From NCBI GenBank assembly GCA_015522345.1, contig WAML01000019.1, positions 1 through 6,091 of the forward strand: a stretch of DNA of 6,091 nucleotides, in the 5' to 3' direction. The notes below the pieces were generated by a model, which saw nothing but the letters and a program-made list of their open reading frames with translations, was not told the origin of the DNA and ran no database searches. Shown piece after piece: positions 1-5,382 of the stretch (position 1 is the first letter of the stretch; each line of letters opens with the position of its first letter). Position numbers and translations under genes: made by a program. The DNA comes from Desulfurococcales archaeon (GTDB lineage Archaea; Thermoproteota; Thermoprotei_A; Sulfolobales; Desulfurococcaceae).

Positions 1-266
1 GCTATTGTATTATCTCTTACATTAATTAATTCAAGAACTTTGGATATAATAGTTAGTGTCCTTATGTGTCTTCTGAGTAGAACTATTGTAGCTAGATCAA
101 TTATAATAATTAGTGATACTACTCCGATTAATAGATACAAAGATCTTACATAGATGTATAAGAAGACAGTTATTGAAATAAATGCTACATTGATCAATAG
201 TGTAAAATACTTTACTCGTATTGGCCGCTCTTTATCTCTAGAGATCACTACTAATTCTATCGACAT
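1..266 (-). CDS. Partial membrane protein, N-terminal 88 residues, function unknown
   Basis: An open frame starts at ATG 266-264 and runs off the left edge without a stop, giving 88 codons plus two bases. The start is well supported: AAGGAT at 278-273 lies 6 bases upstream, and an in-frame TAG at 290-288 leaves no earlier ATG, GTG or TTG. The product begins MSIELVVISRDKERPIRVKY and then has two hydrophobic segments, about residues 20-40 and 43-64. These are followed by a basic stretch (LLRRHIRT) and the start of an amphipathic region (ISKVLELINVRD). This suggests a two-helix N-terminal anchor with a cytoplasmic domain beyond the window. I do not recognise the family. The gene is divergent from the TrkA-C protein gene at 412, and the shared 145-base gap holds two palindromes. 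Confidence 0.7.
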   Translation of the reverse strand, partial: MSIELVVISRDKERPIRVKYFTLLINVAFISITVFLYIYVRSLYLLIGVVSLIIIIDLATIVLLRRHIRTLTIISKVLELINVRDNTI

Positions 267-337
267 ATTAGCATCCTTTACACTAAACTAATTATTCAAT
301 AAATGATTTCGCTACACTATAGAAATTTGTATATTAG

Positions 338-347
338 AATAAATATT
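338..347 (+). promoter_or_regulatory. Candidate TATA box for the TrkA-C/E1 operon
   Basis: AATAAATATT is an A+T-rich element centred about 70 bases before the TTG start at 412. With usual archaeal spacing, transcription would begin near 367-369. That leaves a leader of about 44 bases able to hold the SD at 398-402. The element is followed directly by the 348-364 palindrome. Much of this gap is A+T-rich, so the exact box is uncertain. Confidence 0.3.
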
Positions 348-364
348 GTTTACTTACAGTAAAC
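348..364. promoter_or_regulatory. 17-base palindrome, possible operator
   Basis: GTTTACT-TAC-AGTAAAC is a perfect inverted repeat with 7-base arms and a 3-base centre. It lies between the candidate TATA box and the expected transcription start of the plus-strand operon, in the gap shared with the divergent gene ending at 266. A dimeric repressor bound here would block the rightward promoter. No regulator gene is visible in the window, so the operator role is inferred from symmetry and position only. Confidence 0.45.
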
Positions 365-374
365 CAGAATAGAG

Positions 375-386
375 TAGGTGCACCTA
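375..386. promoter_or_regulatory. Perfect 12-base palindrome, possible operator
   Basis: TAGGTGCACCTA is fully self-complementary. It lies 25 bases before the TTG start at 412 and just downstream of the expected transcription start. It is more G+C-rich than its surroundings, which makes chance symmetry less likely. It could be a protein-binding site in the early transcribed region. A related palindrome, CTAGGTACCTAG, occurs at 5979-5990. Confidence 0.4.
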
Positions 387-411
387 AGAAGATATTTAGG
401 GGTATTAGAGA

Positions 412-1191
412 TTGATTGCACTAATATCTTTCCTACTAGTAATTTTGTTTTCGATAATAGTTGTGCGTATCGGTACAGTAGCTTTGAAAATGACGGGTTT
501 ATCTAGAGATATAGCTGCTTTTCAAGCCCAATCAGCATTTTCAGGAGTAGGCTTTACTACATCGGAGTCAGAGTATGTCGTATCCCACCCCGTTAGAAGA
601 AGAATTATAAGAATACTAATGCTATTAGGAAGCGCGGGCCTTACATCAGCTATGGCTACCCTGGTACTGACTTTTGTAGGCCAGACTCCCCAGGAAATGG
701 CTATACGTGGTCTTTGGTTACTAGTTGGTTTAATAGCGTTATTTGTTTTTGCTCGTTCTAAATTAATTGATAGAGGACTTAGCTGGTTAATTGAAAGAGC
801 TTTAGAGAAATTCACTAATATAAGGCTTTATGACTACGAAGAACTACTTGGTTTAAGCCGAGGATATACTGTTATGCAATTCAAAGTACGTGAAGGAAGC
901 TGGCTCTCGGGTAAAAAATTGAGAGAACTAAGGCTTGCCGACGAAGGAGTACTTGTGCTTGGAATATACCGCAGGGCCAATGGTAAAGAAATATACATTG
1001 GTGCTCCAAGAGGGGATACTATAATAAAGGTAGGCGATACGCTAATATGCTATGGACCTGAAGAAACACTAGTTAACTTAGTCTATAGAATTAAAGGACC
1101 ACGAGGAGATAAAGAACATGCTGTTGCAGTAAAGAAAGAGCTTGTTAGAAAACATGAAGCAGAAGCTGAATTAGGTGAAAAAATTGCATAA
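412..1191 (+). CDS. Membrane protein with C-terminal TrkA-C (RCK_C) domain
   Basis: A 259-residue protein. The TTG start is the first possible one after an in-frame TAG at 406-408 and is preceded by AGGGG (398-402). Three hydrophobic helices are visible at about residues 2-24, 65-89 and 97-115. The loop after helix 1 contains QSAFSGVGFTTSESE, then HPVRRR, a signature I recall from bacterial TrkA-C membrane proteins of similar size. Residues about 152-226 form a TrkA-C/RCK_C domain, ending in the typical VGDTLICYG (207-215). In K+ channels and transporters this domain binds regulatory ligands such as c-di-AMP or ions. There is no RCK_N Rossmann fold, so it is not a full TrkA. The C-terminal tail (about 230-259) is highly charged. 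The gene overlaps the following E1-like gene by 17 bases. The domain call is firm; transport or ligand-sensing activity is inferred. Confidence 0.85.
   Translation: MIALISFLLVILFSIIVVRIGTVALKMTGLSRDIAAFQAQSAFSGVGFTTSESEYVVSHPVRRRIIRILMLLGSAGLTSAMATLVLTFVGQTPQEMAIRGLWLLVGLIALFVFARSKLIDRGLSWLIERALEKFTNIRLYDYEELLGLSRGYTVMQFKVREGSWLSGKKLRELRLADEGVLVLGIYRRANGKEIYIGAPRGDTIIKVGDTLICYGPEETLVNLVYRIKGPRGDKEHAVAVKKELVRKHEAEAELGEKIA
1173..1178 (+). promoter_or_regulatory. SD sequence that questions the E1-like start
   Basis: AGGTGA matches the 16S anti-SD complement and lies 5 bases before an in-frame TTG at 1184-1186. The GTG at 1175 that gives the longest frame lies inside this same element and has no good SD of its own. 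Start at TTG 1184 would give a 250-residue protein beginning MHNKQNSLERYDRQIR. In either case translation is coupled to the end of the upstream gene. Confidence 0.5.
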
Positions 1192-1936
1192 TAAACAAAA
1201 TAGTCTAGAAAGATATGATAGGCAAATAAGAGTTTTTGGAGTAGAAGGACAGAAAAAACTAAAGAATACAAGCGTATTAGTAGCTGGAGCTGGTGGACTA
1301 GGTTCTATAGTTTCCTATTACTTAGTTGCAATGGGTATAGGAAAGCTGATTCTCGTAGACGATGGAGTAGTTGAACTAAGTAATCTTAATAGACAAATAC
1401 TATACACTACAGCAGACTTAGGTAAGTACAAGGTAGATGTAGCCGCTAAAAAACTAAAGCAGTTAAATCCTGAAGTTGATGTAGTTGGTGTAAGAGAAAG
1501 GATTACTGAAGAAAATGTTCATCGACTAGTTAAACCAGTTGATATAGTCATTGACGCTCTAGATAATTGGGAAACACGTTTAATCCTCAATAAAGCTTGT
1601 GTAGAACTAGGCAAACCCCTTATACACGGTGGTGTAAGAGGTTTCTATGGCCAAGTAATGGTTGTAATACCAGGTAAAACACCTTGTTTACAATGCATAA
1701 TGCCTAAACCCCTTAGAGTAAAAGAAGTTATTCCAATAGTTCCCTCTACTGTAGGAGTTATAGGATCGCTTGAAGTAAATGAAGCTATAAAAATTATAAC
1801 TGGTGCTGCAACACCTATACTCAATAAGCTAGTAATATACGATGGACGTAGTCTCACAATAGAGCATATACAGGTTAAAAGAAACCCAAAATGCCCTGTA
1901 TGCAGTAGATTATATAATAAAGAGGAGAGTACTTGA
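1175..1936 (+). CDS. E1-like adenylyltransferase, MoeB/ThiF/HesA family
   Basis: A 253-residue protein, close to the MoeB/ThiF size of about 245-255. The family uses ATP to adenylate the C-terminal glycine of a ubiquitin-like sulfur carrier. Visible motifs are RYDRQIRVFG (13-22), the nucleotide loop GAGGLG (38-43), SNLNRQ (69-74), GKYK (83-86), IDALDNWETR (126-135) and IHGGVRGFYGQV (150-161). Two pairs, CLQC (171-174) and CPVC (240-243), should bind structural zinc. Between them the usual SCAEAGVLGP-type segment with the catalytic cysteine is replaced by IPIVPSTVGVIGSLE; the only other cysteine is C142. It should therefore adenylate but cannot form the usual thioester at that site. It overlaps the TrkA-C gene and ends 22 bases from the convergent MoaD-like gene, its likely partner. 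The start may be TTG 1184. Which carrier it serves cannot be told. Confidence 0.93.
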   Translation: MKKLHNKQNSLERYDRQIRVFGVEGQKKLKNTSVLVAGAGGLGSIVSYYLVAMGIGKLILVDDGVVELSNLNRQILYTTADLGKYKVDVAAKKLKQLNPEVDVVGVRERITEENVHRLVKPVDIVIDALDNWETRLILNKACVELGKPLIHGGVRGFYGQVMVVIPGKTPCLQCIMPKPLRVKEVIPIVPSTVGVIGSLEVNEAIKIITGAATPILNKLVIYDGRSLTIEHIQVKRNPKCPVCSRLYNKEEST

Positions 1937-1947
1937 GTCCAAGTACT
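1928..1947. terminator. Hairpin between convergent genes, possible bidirectional terminator
   Basis: AGTACTTG-AGTC-CAAGTACT is a perfect 8-base stem with a 4-base loop. It spans the TGA stop of the E1-like gene (1934-1936) and lies 12 bases beyond the end of the MoaD-like gene on the other strand. It fills most of the 22-base convergent gap. On the minus strand it follows a short T-run. Archaeal termination depends mainly on T-tracts, so it may instead protect 3' ends of transcripts. Confidence 0.4.
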
Positions 1948-1958
1948 ACAAAATTATC

Positions 1959-2237
1959 TTATCCACCCATTTCCGGCGTCGTAAATACTACTCTAGATCC
2001 GTTTTTAAGTTTTGTATTAAGGTCGTATACTGGATTCCCATCAACTATTGTTAAGAATATAAGTTTCCCTGATAAAACTCCATCAGCGAATCTCCTACTT
2101 ACTTTTTCTCCAATAGCTTTAATTAAGTCCTTTAAACGCGCATCCTTCGGCAGCTGTAATTCAACTATATGTTTACCAACAACTTCCCCGGCTCTAGCAA
2201 GAAATACTGCAGTAACTTTTATAGGTTCGCCCTCCAT
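1959..2237 (-). CDS. MoaD-family ubiquitin-like protein with C-terminal Gly-Gly
   Basis: A 92-residue protein starting at ATG 2237-2235. The beta-grasp pattern fits MoaD: a first strand (IKVTAVFLARAGEVVG, residues 6-21), a second strand (HIVELQLPK), a helix (RLKDLIKAIGEKVSRRF, 34-50) and a strand at FLTIVDGNPV (61-70). The tail KLKNGSRVVFTTPEMGG (76-92) matches the MoaD ending 'L.dGD.v.f.PP..GG'. The terminal Gly-Gly is what an E1-like enzyme adenylates. The protein could be the sulfur carrier of molybdopterin synthase or a SAMP1-like modifier; no MoaE or other molybdopterin gene is visible to decide. It follows the ThiS-like gene after one base, and its SD lies in that gene's last codons. 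It is convergent with the E1-like gene at 1175-1936. Confidence 0.9.
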   Translation of the reverse strand: MEGEPIKVTAVFLARAGEVVGKHIVELQLPKDARLKDLIKAIGEKVSRRFADGVLSGKLIFLTIVDGNPVYDLNTKLKNGSRVVFTTPEMGG

Positions 2238-2238
2238 T

Positions 2239-2445
2239 CTATCCCCCCACTCCCTGATATATTATTTTTAGATTATCGTCTTTATTTATGTAAGTTTCTA
2301 GGTCTTCAACTAGACTATCATTGACAATTACAATAACAGTATCTGGATCGATCTCTAGTTTCTTTAGTAAATCTATTAATTTTTCTTTACCCTTGATATC
2401 AATTTCGATGCTCTTCTTATCGGGGAGTACTAGTATCTTTACCAT
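2239..2445 (-). CDS. ThiS-like/SAMP2-like ubiquitin-fold protein with C-terminal Gly-Gly
   Basis: A 68-residue protein, the usual size for ThiS and SAMP2. It starts at ATG 2445-2443. Order of elements: strand VKILVLP (2-8), strand KSIEIDIKG (11-19), helix EKLIDLLKKLEID (21-33), strand VIVIVNDSLVED (37-48, the place of 'v.v.vNg.lv'), then DDNLKIIYQGVGG (56-68), matching 'dgD.veii..v.GG'. The Gly-Gly end marks it as a substrate of an E1-like activator. Likely roles are sulfur donation to tRNA 2-thiouridine, thiazole synthesis, or Urm1/SAMP2-like protein conjugation; the sequence does not separate these. It is the first gene of a two-gene unit with the MoaD-like protein. A TATATAA box 21 bases upstream suggests a nearly leaderless transcript. 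Confidence 0.88.
   Translation of the reverse strand: MVKILVLPDKKSIEIDIKGKEKLIDLLKKLEIDPDTVIVIVNDSLVEDLETYINKDDNLKIIYQGVGG
2243..2248 (-). promoter_or_regulatory. SD of the MoaD-like gene, encoded in the ThiS-like Gly-Gly codons
   Basis: Read on the minus strand, the last codons GTG GGG GGA of the ThiS-like gene give a run of six G's. It is placed 5 bases before the ATG at 2237, with stop TAG and a single A between. The codons for the functional Gly-Gly tail thus also act as a strong SD, which would couple the two genes' translation. Confidence 0.6.
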
Positions 2446-2465
2446 TATCTATCCCTATAACAAGG

Positions 2466-2472
2466 TTATATA
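2466..2472 (-). promoter_or_regulatory. Candidate TATA box for the ThiS-like/MoaD-like pair
   Basis: On the minus strand TATATAA is centred 24 bases before the A of ATG 2445. That is the spacing expected if transcription starts at or within a few bases of the start codon, common for first genes in crenarchaea. A second candidate, GATAAAAG at 2488-2481, would give a leader of about 13 bases including TAGGGAT (2457-2451). Confidence 0.4.
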
Positions 2473-2511
2473 GAAGAAGACTTTTATCGTTTATCATGGA
2501 TCAAAATATCT

Positions 2512-3081
2512 TTATTCTAAAGAAGTACCATAAGATATAGTTTGATAAATCGCTATATAGAGTATTATTAAAGCAATTAACCTTATAATTAAGCCTATAG
2601 GAAGGCTAATGATAACAGGGATTACACTAATAAATGAAGTAATTGCAGATAATGAATATAGTGCATTGAGAGTTTGAGAAGCTATTTTGAATAAGAGGAA
2701 TAATTCACTACTAGTTCCCACGAGTACTAGACCCAGCCCCATAACTAGTAATACATATCCTAATGCTCTAGAGCCTATACTATATGTTATGACACTAGCT
2801 ATAACCAATACCAACCCGACTAAAGCCATGAAGACAAGTATTTTCAAAGACCTGATTTCTCTTCTTAGCATAGATATATAGTTTATAGCATTAACTAAGA
2901 AATAGCCATACATATAGAATGAAATTATAGCTACAGCTATAATAATATATGGTACACTCCAGTGTAATGGATTCAAGGACGCTGATATGAGGAGAATAGT
3001 TATAACTATAGATAAAATAGTATATCCTCTTAGATTATACAATCCATTTATAAAGTGATCATTAGTTTTATCCAAAAACAC
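2512..3081 (-). CDS. Polytopic membrane protein downstream of Hel308, function unknown
   Basis: A 189-residue, very hydrophobic protein. Membrane segments are visible at about residues 20-36, 43-65, 80-101, 106-130 and a long hydrophobic stretch at 144-182 that could be one or two helices, so five or six in all. A basic loop (MLRREIRSLK, 71-80) between helices 2 and 3 is probably cytoplasmic. I see no catalytic or binding motif and do not recognise the family. The GTG at 3081 begins 3 bases after the helicase stop, so the two are very likely co-transcribed. An SD, AAGGTG (3086-3081), fits the in-frame TTG at 3075 (codon 3) better than the GTG. A 66-base gap with its own promoter separates it from the ThiS-like gene, so it probably closes the helicase operon. 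Confidence 0.75.
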   Translation of the reverse strand: MFLDKTNDHFINGLYNLRGYTILSIVITILLISASLNPLHWSVPYIIIAVAIISFYMYGYFLVNAINYISMLRREIRSLKILVFMALVGLVLVIASVITYSIGSRALGYVLLVMGLGLVLVGTSSELFLLFKIASQTLNALYSLSAITSFISVIPVIISLPIGLIIRLIALIILYIAIYQTISYGTSLE

Positions 3082-3084
3082 ACC

Positions 3085-5265
3085 TTAAGTCCCTAATTTT
3101 CTAGCAATTATATTTCTAGCTTGTTCCTTAATAGATTTAGCTAATTTCAATCCAATACCTGGTAGAGAAGCTAGTTTATTAATCGGTGTATTTACTATAT
3201 CCTTTAGCGATCTAATACCAGCTTTTATAAGAGTTCTAGCACGAACTCTACCTATACCCTCTAGTTCTACAAGCTCTAAAGCATCTTCTTTAACACCATA
3301 TTCTAGTCTCTTAGATAGCTTTTCGTATGCTAATGAAATGCTCCTTAAATTCTTCACATAAGCTATTTTTGATAAACTAGATGAAATCCATGCAGCAGTT
3401 TCTCTAGCAGAATACAAGTCTCCAGGGCCTATGCCATACTTAACCATTATATCGTCTTCACTTAATTCATTAATCCAATCATATAACATTCTAGCTTGTA
3501 CATATGCTTGTAGCCAAAAAGCATACTCTATTTCATCACTAGGAGGCTCTGGAACAAGTTTTTCACTAGCATCATCCCATGCAAGTTCTTCGTATTCATC
3601 AACTATTCTAGCGGGTATGTATGGCCTACTTCTTCTATAATCTGGCGTTAGAGCAACTATGTGTAGTAAGTAGAGCGTGTTAATTTGTCTATCTTCCTTG
3701 ATATTCTTGACCATTATATATGTTGAGAGAGGATCTATGTATGTAATAGAGGTTATTCTGCCAAGAACTGTAGCAGAATAGTTATTCTCACTATACCTTA
3801 TCATATCCCAAGACATGAGTTCTTCTAGTACACTTTTTAACAAATTTCTCAGGTACTTAAATGACCTATACTGGTAGTAGAATAGAGTGTTCTTGTATAT
3901 ATTAATTAGTTCATCAAGTGTTCTTGCTTCACCAGTCGTAATTAGTGAGAGTGTATGTATTCTTAAAGCTCTTTCACTACTTAACTTGCTTTCAACGGGT
4001 TCTATAGCTCCATAAATATATTTTTTAAATGTATCTTTTACAGAAGAAGTATCTACTATAATAGATTCACCATACTCATCATATTGAGGGCGTCCTGCTC
4101 TACCAGCCATTTGTTTATACTCGAACACAGGTATAGCGATCATCTTTCTATATTTTGGACTATATCTCTTTACTGATACAATTACTCTTCTAGCAGGCAG
4201 ATTTACGCCAGCAGCAAGAGTTGGTGTTGCAAATAAGATCTTTATTACTCTATCACGGAAGGCTTGTTCTACAACTCTACGTGCAATACTACTTAATCCT
4301 GCATGATGATAGGCAACTCCGTATGTAAGTAGTTTTGATAATCGCTCTGCCTCAGTCTTACTGGGTCCCTCATTAACTAGTTTAGATATGTACTCACTAA
4401 CTCTACCTCTATCAGTCATGTGGGCTAAAAGATTAAGGTGATCAAGTATTTCAAAGGCTAGTTCTTCGGTTTTTCTCCTATTATGAATAAAAACTAGTGT
4501 TTGATATCCATTAGTTATACTTTGTAACGCTACACTGAGAATAGGATTTGATAGTCTATGATATATCTTCTCAACCCTACCATCACTAAATACTATTCTC
4601 TTACCAACTCTATCATACACTCCTTCAACAAGTTTTACGGGCCTCCATGAACTATATACTAGTTCTCCATTAATCCAATTAGCTAGGTCTCCAGGATTAC
4701 CTATAGTTGCAGATAAACCTATTACTTGTATATTTAACCTCATTAAACGAGCAATAATCATTTCTAGTATAGGTCCGCGCTCACTATCGCCTATCATATG
4801 GAATTCATCAATAACAACTACACCAACTCTATTTAACCACTTAGGCTTAAGCCTCAATATACTATCGAATCTCTCATAAGTTGCTACAATTAGGTCGTAC
4901 TTGCCTAGATATTCTCCTGGTGACTCATAGTCTCCAGTACTAATTCCTATCTTTAGTCCTAAAGACTCCCATGTACGGAACTCATTGTATTTCTCGTTAG
5001 CAAGAGCTCTTAGAGGAACCAAATACAAGCCTATATAGCCTTGAAGTATCCTATAGATTAAAGCTAGTTCGCCAATAAGCGTTTTACCACTAGCAGTAGG
5101 AGCAGATACTAATATATTCTTGTACGAAAACAAACCTTTTTTCACAGCTTCTTCTTGTATGGGATTAAGTTTTCTAATACCTCTACTTGCCATAATCTTC
5201 AGTACATTTTCTGGTAAACCATAATCTATTAATCGATCAATATCCAAGATTGAGACCCACAACAT
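3085..5265 (-). CDS. hel308: Hel308 (Hjm) Ski2-like DNA helicase
   Basis: A 726-residue superfamily 2 helicase of full Hel308 length. Motifs in order: NPIQ (34-37), Walker A APTASGKT (55-62), VPLRALANEK (83-92), DEFH box (153-156), SAT (185-187), LVFIHNRRKTE (257-267), YHHAGL (319-324), ATPTLAAGVNLPA (346-358) and QMAGRAGRPQYDEYG (385-399). A winged-helix region follows (about 405-500), then the ratchet domain with ARMLYDWINE (591-600) and KYGIGPGDLYSARETA (609-624). The C-terminus is a helix-hairpin-helix domain (ELEGIGRVRARTL and SLPGIGLKLAKSI, about 667-712). The family unwinds DNA 3' to 5' at stalled replication forks and in recombination, near Hjc and PCNA. Start ATG 5265 has no clear SD, fitting a leaderless message; YGLPE at 15-19 is the usual N-terminal family motif. 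All core motifs are intact. Confidence 0.97.
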   Translation of the reverse strand: MLWVSILDIDRLIDYGLPENVLKIMASRGIRKLNPIQEEAVKKGLFSYKNILVSAPTASGKTLIGELALIYRILQGYIGLYLVPLRALANEKYNEFRTWESLGLKIGISTGDYESPGEYLGKYDLIVATYERFDSILRLKPKWLNRVGVVVIDEFHMIGDSERGPILEMIIARLMRLNIQVIGLSATIGNPGDLANWINGELVYSSWRPVKLVEGVYDRVGKRIVFSDGRVEKIYHRLSNPILSVALQSITNGYQTLVFIHNRRKTEELAFEILDHLNLLAHMTDRGRVSEYISKLVNEGPSKTEAERLSKLLTYGVAYHHAGLSSIARRVVEQAFRDRVIKILFATPTLAAGVNLPARRVIVSVKRYSPKYRKMIAIPVFEYKQMAGRAGRPQYDEYGESIIVDTSSVKDTFKKYIYGAIEPVESKLSSERALRIHTLSLITTGEARTLDELINIYKNTLFYYQYRSFKYLRNLLKSVLEELMSWDMIRYSENNYSATVLGRITSITYIDPLSTYIMVKNIKEDRQINTLYLLHIVALTPDYRRSRPYIPARIVDEYEELAWDDASEKLVPEPPSDEIEYAFWLQAYVQARMLYDWINELSEDDIMVKYGIGPGDLYSARETAAWISSSLSKIAYVKNLRSISLAYEKLSKRLEYGVKEDALELVELEGIGRVRARTLIKAGIRSLKDIVNTPINKLASLPGIGLKLAKSIKEQARNIIARKLGT

Positions 5266-5276
5266 CTTGTTATAGA

Positions 5277-5301
5277 GATACTTCTCTGAAGATATAGTAT
5301 C
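5277..5301 (-). promoter_or_regulatory. Promoter and small hairpin upstream of hel308
   Basis: The minus-strand element ACTATATC (5298-5291) is centred about 30 bases before ATG 5265, giving a nearly leaderless start and fitting the absence of an SD. An alternative, TTTATTAAAC (5333-5324), would give a leader of about 37 bases. In that leader GATACT (5277-5282) can pair with AGTATC (5296-5301) around a 13-base loop. The two readings exclude each other: either this is promoter, or it is leader hairpin. Confidence 0.3.
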
Positions 5302-5382
5302 CTACTCCAACTACAATATAGAAGTTTAATAAAGTGTATTTATATTAACGAGAGTACATTAACAATAAAATATGCTTAGAAG

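Noticed and set aside
522..815. Minus-strand open frame opposite the TrkA-C protein gene
   Set aside because: It is antisense to a gene with a clear domain and has no promoter or SD signal. The same holds for minus-strand frames at 1083-1271 and 1645-1857 and the plus-strand frame at 2687-2881.
1933..2271. Plus-strand open frame of 112 codons
   Set aside because: It lies entirely antisense to the MoaD-like gene and the end of the ThiS-like gene, both of which have clear family patterns and Gly-Gly ends. Its own product shows no domain pattern.
1959..2445. Assignment of the pair as molybdopterin (moaD) or thiamine (thiS) biosynthesis genes
   Set aside because: The fold and Gly-Gly tails are clear, but no other gene of either pathway is in the window, and archaeal SAMP/Urm1-type proteins look the same. 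No gene symbols were given.
3431..3640. Plus-strand open frame inside hel308
   Set aside because: It is antisense to the conserved ratchet region of the helicase, low in complexity and rich in Ser. It is a shadow of the real gene.
4301..4316. CATGATGAT resembling a C box (RUGAUGA) of a C/D sRNA on the plus strand
   Set aside because: It encodes the invariant YHHAG motif of Hel308 on the other strand, and I found no matching D box at the proper distance.
5274..5287. AGAGA-TACT-TCTCT hairpin before hel308
   Set aside because: A 5-base stem in A+T-rich DNA is expected by chance, and it competes with the slightly longer GATACT/AGTATC pairing. It was not listed separately.
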